The notes under the pieces were generated by a model. That model did not search any database and had not been told where the DNA came from. It saw only the letters and a list, made by a program, of their open reading frames with translations. A program made the translations under genes and the position numbers. DNA of 12,139 nucleotides from Firmicutes bacterium UBA1768 (GTDB taxonomy: Bacteria; Bacillota; Clostridia; Peptostreptococcales; Anaerovoracaceae), in assembly GCA_002315335.1 (NCBI GenBank), contig DCGW01000063.1, forward strand, positions 1 through 12,139, given 5' to 3'. Of this stretch, positions 1-6,963 are shown in pieces; positions within the stretch are counted from its first letter, which is position 1; each line of letters begins with the position of its first letter.

Positions 1-120
1 GAAGGTCGCAAGGAAGGGGAATTTCAAATTCTAAAAACCCTATATCAAGAAGGCTTGATTTCAATTGATGCTGCGGCAGAAAAGGCCAAAATATCTCCAA
101 AAGAATTTTTATTAAAGTAA
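1..120 (+). CDS. 3' end of Rpn-family nuclease (partial)
   Basis: The reading frame is open from the left edge and stops at TAA 118-120. The 39 residues seen begin EGRKEGEFQILKTLYQEG and end in a short helix-turn-helix-like tail (LISIDAAAEKAKISPKEFLLK). An E-G-R-x-E-G charged stretch followed by such a tail is typical of the C-terminus of Rpn-family proteins (PD-(D/E)XK recombination-promoting nuclease, annotated as PDDEXK_2 or putative transposase). The nuclease domain would lie outside the window, so activity cannot be judged. The next ORF (170-358) carries a second, related tail. The family call rests only on this tail. Confidence 0.6.
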   Translation, partial: EGRKEGEFQILKTLYQEGLISIDAAAEKAKISPKEFLLK

Positions 121-169
121 AATTATTACAAAGTTTAACCAGGCAAGTTCCGAATGGAGGTCGAAATTC

Positions 170-358
170 ATGACTTTTGATGAAATCAGAAAATAGGAAC
201 GTGAAGAAGGACGTGAAGAAGGACGCGAAGAAGGGCGCGAAGAAGGAACATTAAACATTCTGGTTGAGTTAATCAGAAAAGGTCGACTTACCATTGCCGA
301 GGCAGCAGAGGACTCTGGTCTCGACGAAGCGACCATTAAGCGTTGTTTATCAAATTAG
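170..358 (+). pseudogene. Rpn-type C-terminal tail with in-frame amber stop
   Basis: ATG 170 has a good ribosome binding site (GGAGG 156-160, 9 nt away). The frame reads MTFDEIRK, then TAG at 194-196, then ERE and repeated EGRE units, then TLNILVELIRKG..TIAEAAEDSGLDEATIKRCLSN and TAG at 356-358. The distal part is clearly related to the tail ending at 120: (E/R)EG, a hydrophobic helix, an alanine-rich helix and a final short helix. No nuclease domain is present. The TAG could derive from a CAG glutamine codon. It is best read as a truncated, stop-interrupted duplicate of the Rpn tail. A functional 8-residue peptide, or restart after the stop, is less likely. Confidence 0.6.
200..247 (+). repeat. 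Four tandem 12-bp units encoding REEG
   Basis: Four consecutive 12-bp units of the form CGYGAAGAAGGR encode (REEG)4 inside the broken Rpn tail. Units 1 and 2 are identical. Units 3 and 4 differ at third codon positions (CGC for CGT, GGG for GGA). In-frame 12-bp repeats of this kind are common in Rpn-family C-termini and change length without shifting the frame. Confidence 0.85.
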
Positions 359-387
359 CTATTAAAACGAAGCGAGAACCGAGCTTG

Positions 388-456
388 GTTCCAGAAGAAT
401 TAAAGCCGCTGTTTGATTACATCGAAACCGTCCCGAATAGCAGTATGACAAGCTAA
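388..456 (+). pseudogene. Rpn-family internal fragment, copy 1
   Basis: The translation in this frame is VPEELKPLFDYIETVPNSSMTS followed by TAA. The V-P-x-E-L-K-P-L-F-x-Y-I segment resembles the linker that follows the nuclease core in Rpn-family proteins. There is no start codon or ribosome binding site and the frame closes upstream at 337-339. A related segment lies at about 1041-1080, with most differences being synonymous or conservative, so two copies of the parental gene probably decayed here. Confidence 0.45.
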
Positions 457-511
457 TCAGCAGAATTTCGTGTGTCAATTCGATATAATCGAGCAGATAG
501 ACGTTGCGCGG

Positions 512-543
512 AAACCGTTTGGCAGAAAGCCAGACGGTTTTTT
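512..543 (+). terminator. Rho-independent terminator
   Basis: AAACCGTTTGGC (512-523) pairs with GCCAGACGGTTT (529-540) in a 12-bp stem with one G-U pair and a 5-nt loop. The stem runs directly into TTTTTT (538-543). It points along the + strand and probably ended transcripts of the decayed Rpn genes upstream. Confidence 0.85.
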
Positions 544-625
544 CATGACTGTAAATTTTTGGCTTAATGAACCAGAGTTAGTTCATTAAAACTCTTTTTC
601 TTTGTAAACAGTAAATAGCTTTCCC

Positions 626-734
626 GGAACCCGCTCCCTCCACCCGTTCCCTGCATCGCGCCCCGCTCCCCGCTCCCGCGCTTTGCACCTGCGCCCTGCG
701 CCAGGAACCCGCTCCCTCCACCCGCCCCGCGCCC
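626..734. repeat. C-rich block with a 21-bp direct repeat
   Basis: A sharply GC-rich, strand-asymmetric island (many C, few G on +) lies in AT-rich surroundings. An identical 21-bp unit beginning GGAACCCGCTCCC occurs at 626-646 and 704-724. Shorter variants of CGCTCCC and GCGCCCTGC fill the gap. The C-runs at 708-710, 714-716, 721-723, 725-728 and 732-734 have spacers of 1-4 nt, so the - strand meets the G3+N1-7 quadruplex pattern. No coding potential is seen. Confidence 0.75.
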
Positions 735-740
735 ATCAAC

Positions 741-809
741 TATTCCTTAAAACCATGTTTTTCAAATTTGCACAGATTTTTATCTAAAACAACAAAAATC
801 TGTGCAAAT
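741..809. repeat. Hairpin repeat, copy A
   Basis: The unit starts TATTCCTTAAA and contains a perfect 16-bp inverted repeat, ATTTGCACAGATTTTT (766-781) against AAAAATCTGTGCAAAT (794-809), with a 12-nt loop ATCTAAAACAAC. A diverged copy at 914-982 keeps the lead-in, the stem core and the loop length. The conserved loop and lead-in show this is a repeated element. Terminator function is doubtful, as the + strand has no clean T-tract after the stem. Confidence 0.8.
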
Positions 810-913
810 AATATATCAATCTCATAGGATTTTAAGAAATCCGACCCTTTTAACCCTAATATTTTGTTCCAAGTCCTCCAAATTGGTAAAATATGGAATT
901 TTTCCAATTCGAT

Positions 914-982
914 TATTCCTTAAATCTATAGATTTTTAAGAGGTTTGCACAGATTTTTACCTAAAATAGCAAAAATCTGTGC
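914..982. repeat. Hairpin repeat, copy B
   Basis: This is the second copy of the element at 741-809. It has the TATTCCTTAAA lead-in (914-924), a 12-bp perfect stem GCACAGATTTTT (947-958) against AAAAATCTGTGC (971-982), and a 12-nt loop ACCTAAAATAGC differing from copy A at three positions. The outer stem bases present in copy A no longer pair here. An Rpn remnant follows shortly after. Confidence 0.8.
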
Positions 983-1019
983 CATTTCCTGTTACGTCAG
1001 GGTATTTTTTAAGCTAATA

Positions 1020-1100
1020 CTTGAGTCGATAAGTACAGCCGTTCCGAAAGAATCAAGGCCGCTGTTTAACTTCATTAACAACTGCACAAAAACCACAACA
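1020..1100 (+). pseudogene. Rpn-family internal fragment, copy 2
   Basis: The frame reads LESISTAVPKESRPLFNFINNCTKTTT. The core VPKESRPLFNFI aligns with VPEELKPLFDYI at 388-423, and the DNA matches closely over GTTCC..AAGAAT.AA.GCCGCTGTTTxAxTxCATxxAA. No ribosome binding site or start belongs to it, and the flanking residues are unlike Rpn proteins. It is a decayed fragment. Its ends are approximate. Confidence 0.4.
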
Positions 1101-1106
1101 TTATCA

Positions 1107-1135
1107 TTGAATGTTTTTCCATATTATGTTATCAT
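1107..1135 (+). promoter_or_regulatory. Candidate sigma-A promoter for the 188-aa membrane gene
   Basis: TTGAAT (1107-1112) and TATCAT (1130-1135) are separated by 17 nt, with two and one mismatches to consensus. Transcription would begin near 1142, about 115 nt before the ATG at 1256. No other element in the gap fits as well. Confidence 0.4.
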
Positions 1136-1255
1136 CTTTCTGTGTGGTTTTAACGCAACTTTAAGGGAGACTCAACCGACCACATAGCTCCTGACAATAA
1201 CGTATCGGTCTCAACGCGACCATGCAACAATAAAATAATATGAGGTGATTTCATT

Positions 1256-1822
1256 ATGGAAAACAAAAAAACTGTATCCGTAGGGATAACAGAAGTTATG
1301 TTGATTTTATGTGCTGTGGCGATAATCCTGAACATAGTCGGCATATTTAAGGCTCGTGTTACACTTTTTGAGAACATCGGATTTTTCGTAATTCCATCGA
1401 TTTCCGCATTCTTAGCAATGCTTTATTGCTTCATGGAATACTCAAAAAAACCACAGAAGTTCTACAGAATAAGCATCGGCTGCTTCGCCGTTTCACAAGC
1501 TATAATTGCACTGGTTTCCTTTATTTTATTAGGAATCCCGTTTTTAACACATTCGTTCGTTATCTTAAACGTAGTTTGTGCAATAATTGAAGCAATTTGC
1601 CTCTTCATTTTGGCCTTCGGCAAAGACCTGGGGGTAACGGCATCCAAGGTTCTTGCCGGAATAGTTTTGGTATTAGCCTTTGTAGTTGCTCTTGTTTCTA
1701 CACTGTCGACAGGAATTACAGCTACTGCAGGAATTCGTTTCACCAACTTGGTTCTCGCAATAGTGGTTTGGATTATGGTTTACGGAAAGTATCTTGACAA
1801 GGCTGCAAGAGGTACAAAATAA
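1256..1822 (+). CDS. Uncharacterised six-helix membrane protein
   Basis: A 188-residue protein. ATG 1256 is chosen because of the strong GAGGTGAT (1242-1249) just upstream. After a short polar N-terminus (MENKKTVSVG) there are about six hydrophobic helices, near residues 12-31, 38-60, 70-94, 99-120, 128-150 and 159-180, and the protein ends in the basic tail KYLDKAARGTK. No catalytic motif, signal cleavage site or named domain is recognisable. It lies alone between a candidate promoter and a strong terminator, so it is probably monocistronic. It is an integral cytoplasmic-membrane protein of unknown function. Confidence 0.8.
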   Translation: MENKKTVSVGITEVMLILCAVAIILNIVGIFKARVTLFENIGFFVIPSISAFLAMLYCFMEYSKKPQKFYRISIGCFAVSQAIIALVSFILLGIPFLTHSFVILNVVCAIIEAICLFILAFGKDLGVTASKVLAGIVLVLAFVVALVSTLSTGITATAGIRFTNLVLAIVVWIMVYGKYLDKAARGTK

Positions 1823-1836
1823 TCATACGAATTATC

Positions 1837-1867
1837 AAAAGCTGTCGCAGGTTTGCGGCAGCTTTTT
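1837..1867 (+). terminator. Rho-independent terminator
   Basis: AAAAGCTGTCGCA (1837-1849) pairs with TGCGGCAGCTTTT (1854-1866) around a GGTT loop. The 13-bp stem has one G-U pair and ends in a short T-run. It lies 15 nt after the stop of the six-helix membrane gene and separates it from the phosphatase gene. Confidence 0.9.
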
Positions 1868-1944
1868 AGTTGAAGTTCTTTGTCTTAGAGCTGCTCTCAC
1901 GATACCTGGACACGTTTCCAGATACCAACCGCCAACAAAATGTG

Positions 1945-1972
1945 TTGATAATTCAGAAATTATAGTTATAAT
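1945..1972 (+). promoter_or_regulatory. Candidate sigma-A promoter for the PP2C gene
   Basis: TTGATA (1945-1950) and a perfect TATAAT (1967-1972) have a 16-nt spacer. Transcription would start near 1979, giving a leader of about 80 nt. The leader contains a small perfect inverted repeat CGGCATGATGCCG (1999-2011) ahead of the ribosome binding site. Confidence 0.6.
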
Positions 1973-2047
1973 TAATGTTACAGCAATAGCATTCTACACG
2001 GCATGATGCCGAAGAAGCTATATATTTTTTTACACAAAACAATACTC

Positions 2048-2055
2048 GGGGGTGA
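2048..2055 (+). promoter_or_regulatory. Ribosome binding site that favours the TTG start
   Basis: GGGGGTGA matches the anti-SD complement GGAGGTGA at 7 of 8 bases. It overlaps the GTG at 2052-2054, which would otherwise be the most upstream start, and sits at normal spacing (about 8 nt) before TTG 2061-2063. It therefore favours TTG 2061 over GTG 2052. Confidence 0.6.
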
Positions 2056-2060
2056 ATTTT

Positions 2061-3815
2061 TTGCTGAATCATAACACCATAATTTTACTTAACTACATAT
2101 CGGTTTTCGTTATGCTTGCTTGTACTGTCCTAATCAGTACTCAGACAAGCAGCAAAATGCAGAAGCTTGCACTTCTGATAAGCGGTTGCCTTACTATGAG
2201 CAGTATCGGTCTTCTCTATAAGTCAGAGGCTGTAAATGCTGCTGCGTATATTTTAGGCCAAAAAATTGGCTATGCTTTCATTTTCCATGGGCTGTTCTTA
2301 ATGTTTCTGTTCATTCTTGAATATTGCCGATTTTCCATACCGAAATTCTTTATTTGGTTTTTCGAGGGAGTAAATTTCCTCATTACCTTTGCCGTACTGA
2401 CTATGGATTACCACACCTTGTTTTACAAGAGCTATACCGAAATTCAAATGGATGGGTACGTGCTTCTGGAAAAAGATTATGGCATACTTCATACGTTGGC
2501 AGTTGCGCTATTCTTAATTTATGTATTAGCCATTATTGTGACTGTTGTTATCTTTATGATAAAAAACATTCGACGAAGAAGTACTTATGTACTCCGTCTG
2601 CTGATAAGTGTGTTGATACCGTTTGCAGCCTATGTTATTCCTAAGCTGACCGACTCCAGCGATAACATTCACGTAATCTCCCTGGCCATCTTTTCGATAA
2701 TAATGATTTACCTTATTTATCGAAACAATCTGTATGACATCGATAACATTGCTGCCAAGTTTTCCATAGCTTCTATGGAGGAAGCTTTTATCGTTTTCGA
2801 CGAGAAATACCGTTTTCAGGGCTGCAATTCGGTAGCAGAAGAGCTATTCCCGCTGTTTAAAAACCTTGATCTTGACAGCGATGTACGAGAATACGACACC
2901 TCCTTTGTTGACTATATTGACGGCAAAACCGACGAATACAGGTCCAACGATTGCATTTATAAAGTTTCGGTTCGTTCCCTCGCAGAGGGTTATGTTGTCC
3001 ACGGCAAGGTTCTCAAGGTAGAGGATGTAACTCTGCAGAGACGTTACACCGACCTGTTGAAGGAAAGACAGGCACAGATTGATAAGGATTTAGCTATGGC
3101 GAAGGCCATCCAAACCTCTGCCCTTCCGTTAACTACATCGGTGTTTTCTGATGTTTCTCATATCGAAACCTCATCTTTCATGGAAACTGCCAAGGAAGTC
3201 GGCGGAGATTTTTACGATTACTATATGCTCAACGACCATCTTGCCGCATTCATCATCGCCGATGTTTCGGGCAAGGGCATTCCTGCAGCTATGTTCATGA
3301 TGCGGGCAAAAACAGTTATTAAGAGCTTTGCAGAGGAAAATCTTCCTGTCAACGAGGTTTTCAACAAAGCAAACAATCAGCTTTGCGAAGGCAACGACGC
3401 CGGCATGTTTACCACGGCTTGGATGGGTATCTTAGATATTACTACCGGAAAAATGACCTTTGCCAATGCAGGACATAACCTTCCTGTTATCCTAAGAGCT
3501 GATGGCACAAGGGAATATCTCAGCTGTAAGCCAGGATTTGTACTTGCCGGAATGGAAGACATTAAATATACGCTGGAAGAACTTCAGTTCGCACCTGGTG
3601 ACAGATTATATCTTTACACCGACGGTGTCACCGAGGCCACTGATGCCAATGATGAGCTTTACGGAGAAGACAGGCTGCTCGACATCCTCGCAACCACAGG
3701 TCAGATGAGCACCGAAGAAGCTTTGAAAGCAGTTAAGGCAGATGTCGACAAATTCGTCAGCGAAGCTGAGCAGTTTGACGATATTTCGATGCTGATAGTA
3801 GGCTATCTCGGATAA
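2061..3815 (+). CDS. 7TM-PAS-PP2C phosphatase (RsbU/SpoIIE type)
   Basis: A 584-residue protein from TTG 2061 (587 from GTG 2052). Residues about 5-222 form seven membrane helices like the N-terminal 7TM sensor of some histidine kinases. A PAS-like segment follows (about 235-310, SMEEAFIVFDEKYRF), then a helical linker (KERQAQIDKDLAMAKAIQ). The C-terminal SpoIIE-type PP2C domain has its metal-binding motifs: GGDFYD (381-386), DVSGKG (401-406), NAGHN (about 469), LYTDG (D521) and FDDIS (D573-574). RsbU/SpoIIE phosphatases dephosphorylate STAS anti-anti-sigma proteins to release a sigma factor. A membrane-signal-regulated serine/threonine phosphatase is expected here. No STAS, RsbW or sigma gene is next to it, so its substrate is unknown. 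Confidence 0.92.
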   Translation: MLNHNTIILLNYISVFVMLACTVLISTQTSSKMQKLALLISGCLTMSSIGLLYKSEAVNAAAYILGQKIGYAFIFHGLFLMFLFILEYCRFSIPKFFIWFFEGVNFLITFAVLTMDYHTLFYKSYTEIQMDGYVLLEKDYGILHTLAVALFLIYVLAIIVTVVIFMIKNIRRRSTYVLRLLISVLIPFAAYVIPKLTDSSDNIHVISLAIFSIIMIYLIYRNNLYDIDNIAAKFSIASMEEAFIVFDEKYRFQGCNSVAEELFPLFKNLDLDSDVREYDTSFVDYIDGKTDEYRSNDCIYKVSVRSLAEGYVVHGKVLKVEDVTLQRRYTDLLKERQAQIDKDLAMAKAIQTSALPLTTSVFSDVSHIETSSFMETAKEVGGDFYDYYMLNDHLAAFIIADVSGKGIPAAMFMMRAKTVIKSFAEENLPVNEVFNKANNQLCEGNDAGMFTTAWMGILDITTGKMTFANAGHNLPVILRADGTREYLSCKPGFVLAGMEDIKYTLEELQFAPGDRLYLYTDGVTEATDANDELYGEDRLLDILATTGQMSTEEALKAVKADVDKFVSEAEQFDDISMLIVGYLG

Positions 3816-3840
3816 CGTCAAATAAATTATGAAATACAAA

Positions 3841-3876
3841 ACGGGCAGGAACAGTTCTGACCTTTCCGATGCCCGT
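3841..3876. other. Hairpin between PP2C stop and terminator
   Basis: ACGGGCA (3841-3847) and TGCCCGT (3870-3876) form a perfect 7-bp stem enclosing 22 nt. No T-tract follows. It may be a minor mRNA 3'-end structure next to the true terminator at 3885-3914. Confidence 0.35.
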
Positions 3877-3884
3877 AACCCTAT

Positions 3885-3914
3885 AAAAAGCGTCCTCATT
3901 CAAGGACGCTTTTT
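3885..3914. terminator. Bidirectional rho-independent terminator
   Basis: AAAAAGCGTCCT (3885-3896) and AGGACGCTTTTT (3903-3914) form a perfect 12-bp stem with a 6-nt loop CATTCA. T-runs lie at the 3' side of the stem on both strands, so it can serve both the PP2C gene (+) and the convergent GLUG protein gene (-). Confidence 0.92.
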
Positions 3915-3942
3915 AAATAAATATAATTATTTGTGGTATATA

Positions 3943-6429
3943 CTACTTAAAGATTTTTAATACGGTTGACCACTTAAGCACTTTAAGTAATACCGGTGAT
4001 AAAACAACTGATTTTACCAGCTTTAATCCGGTTATTGCTGCAATACCCTTAATAACCAGCTGCATAATTCCTGATTTTTTCTCTGCACCAAAGGCAGGAT
4101 ATCCCTTGTTCACAAACACTGACTGAGTCCATGCTTTGCAGCCCTTCTCTTTTCCTGCTGCGCTGATTGCATATTTGTTCAATGCATCTACAAGTGCAAC
4201 CTTTCCAAGAGCTTCATCTCCAACTTTTATTGCTGCCCAATTGTAATTGGTTTCACCTGACTTGGCTGTCATCTGAGATGGGTAGAGAGGCGTGGTATTT
4301 CCTGCTGCATCCGTAGGCGTACCCTCTTCTCCAACACAGATACCCTTATAGCTGTTGCTTGCCTTGTAGTAGCAGTTGGTTGCTGTACCGCTTCCGCAAA
4401 CGCCGCCGATGAATGACTCACTACTATCCTCGCCTTCTGCTTTTGCTGCGACAGTTCCTGCCATGTAGCAGTTGGTTGCTGTACCACCGCCGCAAATGCC
4501 GCCTATGTTGAATACGCTGCTTCCCTCGCCAGTAGCTGTTGCCGTTACTGTTCCTGCCATGTAGCAGTTGGTTGCTTTGCCACTTCCGCAAATGCCGCCT
4601 ACGTTATATGCACCTTCCCCTGAGTTTGCCGATACATTTCCGGTTACAAAGCAGTTAATGATATTACCAGACACTGCCCCCGCAATGCCGCCTATTTCAT
4701 TGTTTCCGCTAACATCACCGGTTGCATAACAACCTTCGATTATAGTCTCCTCATCGCTATTGTTACCGCCAACTATACCTCCTGCTCTTATCCCTCCGAT
4801 TACCATTCCATTGGAACTGCAGCCTTTGATTTCAATCACACCATCGATTGAATCTCCGCCAAAACCAGAATCCTCGCCTCTGTTTTGTCCCACAATGCCG
4901 CCAATATAACCCCATCCAGAAACCTTGCCCATTGAATGACAATTAATTATTTTTACACATCCTAATGTGTTTTCATCAGAGTAGAACATGTTAGTACCTA
5001 CAATGCCGCCGATACCGCCATCTCCGTCTTGTCCAGTAATTTCAGCCGATGAACTGCAATTCTGGACAGTACCATTCTTGTTTTCTCCAACTATTCCCCC
5101 AATTCCAACGATTCCGCTGATGACAACCTTGGCGCAGCAGTTCTCAACAAGACCACCATCATTATATCCAACAATGCCGCCGATTATAATCTCCCCCTTG
5201 ACAGAGCCGATTGTTGTAACATTTCTAACAATAGCGTTATTTATATATCCGAACAAGCCACCGTTATATAAAGGTTCACTTGTATATTTTATCATTTCAA
5301 TGCCAAGTCTGACGGTCTGTTCATTCCCATCAAAGATACCTTTGAATGAATTGCTACCATAACCAATAGGGGTAACAAGCGCTGCACTGCTGTCGAACCT
5401 TTCAGCGAGCTTAATTGTCTTACCTTCAAATGAATCTATACCGGTGTTAACCAAACAAGCAAGACCTTCAAGGTCAGCCGTATTATTGATAATGAAAAAC
5501 TTACCGTTTTCATTATACCAGGATGTGTCAACATTGGCAAAATATGGACTGCCATTACAATATATTGCATTAACGTAATAGTGAGTATTCCATGTCATAC
5601 ATGCTTCAGCCTTACCATCATTGCTCATCGCGTACTCGTTAAGAGCAATAGCAAGATGCTTCTTTGCATTTTCTTCACCGACCTTCATATCGTCGTCAAT
5701 CTGGTAACAGGCTTCTCCGCTGCCAACCCCAAACAAGGAGTCCTCAGTGCTGTAGCATTTTGTGACAGTACCACTATCGTTATATCCTACTACACCGCCG
5801 GCACTACCATTATTGACAGCAACTTCTCCAATGGCATAACAGTTTATGACAGTACCATTATCGTTATATCCTACTACACCACCGGCAGCAGAAGCAAGGC
5901 TCTCAGCCTCAACACCACATAAAGAACTGCAGTTGATAATCTTCCCGCCATACATGAAGCCTACTACTCCACCAGCTGCTGCATTCGCTTCATTTTTGCT
6001 GCTGGCAACGCCATAGGTAGACACATTCTTCACGTATCCACTTTGCATATAGCCGAACATTCCGGCATGAGAAAAGTTTTCCTCTGTAGAAATATTCAGC
6101 TTAACCGTCTGTCCATTACCATCAAAGGTTCCAGCGAACGCCTCACTATCATTACCTATTGGTTTGCTGAGTGCAGCATCAGAGCTTGCACCCTTTCCAA
6201 AATCCTTAGCCAACTTGAAGTATTTGCTTTCTGTAGTAATTGTCCCGGCATTTACACCCTCCGCAAATTTGTTCAGCTGATCATAGTTGCTGATGATGTA
6301 CGGATTAGTCGCCGATCCGTCACCACCGCTGTTCCAGTTATCTGTCGCACTTGCAGTTACTCCGAACATCGGTATCATCGTAACCACCATAGCAAGCGTC
6401 AGAATAATCGATAAAAATTTCTTTTTCAT
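3943..6429 (-). CDS. Secreted GLUG-repeat surface protein
   Basis: An 828-residue exported protein. ATG 6429 follows AAGGAAGGAG (6435-6444) at good spacing. Residues 1-28 are a Sec signal peptide (MKKKFLSIILTLAMVVTMIP...ASA). The rest is two related modules. Each opens with a Y(D/A)xL...L..PIG..S..F.G.FDGN.QTV.L domain, continues with GLUG repeats (GG(I/V)VG.N..G....C...G.V), and closes with a W..YVN....P.F cap (near residues 275-295 and 770-785). GLUG repeats occur in secreted and cell-surface proteins, including some adhesion-associated ones, and probably fold as a beta solenoid. No LPXTG motif is seen. The last 40 residues are basic and hydrophobic and may associate with the wall or membrane. 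The upstream region has an unusual tetranucleotide-repeat leader ORF. Ligand unknown. Confidence 0.9.
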   Translation of the reverse strand: MKKKFLSIILTLAMVVTMIPMFGVTASATDNWNSGGDGSATNPYIISNYDQLNKFAEGVNAGTITTESKYFKLAKDFGKGASSDAALSKPIGNDSEAFAGTFDGNGQTVKLNISTEENFSHAGMFGYMQSGYVKNVSTYGVASSKNEANAAAGGVVGFMYGGKIINCSSLCGVEAESLASAAGGVVGYNDNGTVINCYAIGEVAVNNGSAGGVVGYNDSGTVTKCYSTEDSLFGVGSGEACYQIDDDMKVGEENAKKHLAIALNEYAMSNDGKAEACMTWNTHYYVNAIYCNGSPYFANVDTSWYNENGKFFIINNTADLEGLACLVNTGIDSFEGKTIKLAERFDSSAALVTPIGYGSNSFKGIFDGNEQTVRLGIEMIKYTSEPLYNGGLFGYINNAIVRNVTTIGSVKGEIIIGGIVGYNDGGLVENCCAKVVISGIVGIGGIVGENKNGTVQNCSSSAEITGQDGDGGIGGIVGTNMFYSDENTLGCVKIINCHSMGKVSGWGYIGGIVGQNRGEDSGFGGDSIDGVIEIKGCSSNGMVIGGIRAGGIVGGNNSDEETIIEGCYATGDVSGNNEIGGIAGAVSGNIINCFVTGNVSANSGEGAYNVGGICGSGKATNCYMAGTVTATATGEGSSVFNIGGICGGGTATNCYMAGTVAAKAEGEDSSESFIGGVCGSGTATNCYYKASNSYKGICVGEEGTPTDAAGNTTPLYPSQMTAKSGETNYNWAAIKVGDEALGKVALVDALNKYAISAAGKEKGCKAWTQSVFVNKGYPAFGAEKKSGIMQLVIKGIAAITGLKLVKSVVLSPVLLKVLKWSTVLKIFK
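4370..4600 (-). repeat. 96-bp tandem units in the GLUG gene
   Basis: Near-identical segments starting TAGCAGTTGGTTGCT occur at 4370, 4466 and 4562, an exact 96-bp period equal to 32 residues. Each encodes GG(I/V)CG.G.ATNCY, and two add MAGTV. Other GLUG units in the gene are much more diverged, so this block is probably a recent in-frame expansion. Confidence 0.85.
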
Positions 6430-6520
6430 ACATTCTCCTTCCTTTTCCAGGTTGTATTTTATCTATATAAAGAAGCCCTGCCTGAGCCCGGCCTCAAAAA
6501 GAGAACACAAAAAGGACGCA

Positions 6521-6676
<156 letters not shown>

Positions 6677-6712
6677 TGTCAAATTCCTCCGACTTTTCTA
6701 CTCAAAGTGTAA

Positions 6713-6963
6713 TATAGCCATTTTCATTCTTTCAAGCCCATGATAACACATTTCTTCATTCCTTTCAATCCGTTTCATTCTTAATTATTCCGCTTTGTTA
6801 TCGCGTATCAACGGCTTCTCATTATTAACCTTTTTCACCACATTATTATGCTTTTTCATGACTAAAGGCGCTCCAACACAGGTGAATACTGCGTCAGAAC
6901 GCCTTTCAGTTACTTCAGGTTTTACGTAATAATGGTTGAATTATCCACCGCATTCTTCAACAA
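6713..6963. other. Intergenic region between GLUG leader and flavoprotein gene
   Basis: No protein gene is supported. Two tiny - strand ORFs (6785-6859, 24 codons; 6698-6778, 26 codons) lack convincing ribosome binding sites. AAAGGCG (6864-6870) and CGCCTTT (6900-6906) can pair around a 29-nt loop, but no T-tract follows in the direction of the upstream flavoprotein gene. The promoter at 6740-6768 is the main supported item. Confidence 0.6.
6740..6768 (-). promoter_or_regulatory. Candidate sigma-A promoter for leader ORF and GLUG gene
   Basis: On the - strand TTGAAA (6768-6763) and TATCAT (6745-6740) are separated by 17 nt, with one mismatch each to consensus. The start would be near 6733, giving a leader of about 57 nt before ATG 6676 and about 300 nt before the surface-protein ATG. 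Confidence 0.5.

Larger units (their letters stand above)
361..1255. other. 895-bp region without an intact gene
   Basis: I find no credible complete gene here. The region holds two Rpn-like protein remnants (388-456 and about 1020-1100), a rho-independent terminator (512-543), a C-rich block (626-734), two copies of a hairpin repeat (741-809 and 914-982), a small hairpin GGATTT-TAAG-AAATCC (827-842) and a candidate promoter for the downstream membrane protein. The open frame from TTG 945 to 1187 covers a hairpin repeat and an Rpn remnant and has no ribosome binding site, so it is not called as a gene. Confidence 0.7.

Noticed and set aside
626..982. CRISPR-like array
   Set aside because: The repeats occur only twice each with unequal spacing, and there are no regular spacers or cas genes.
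945..1187. 80-codon + strand ORF from TTG
   Set aside because: It starts inside a hairpin repeat, lacks a ribosome binding site and consists of repeat sequence plus an Rpn remnant.
6698..6859. Two - strand mini-ORFs of 26 and 24 codons
   Set aside because: Neither has a well-spaced ribosome binding site or a recognisable product, and one overlaps the likely promoter at 6740-6768.
6864..6906. Terminator for the flavoprotein gene
   Set aside because: The stem is only 7 bp with a 29-nt loop, and no T-tract follows it on the - strand.
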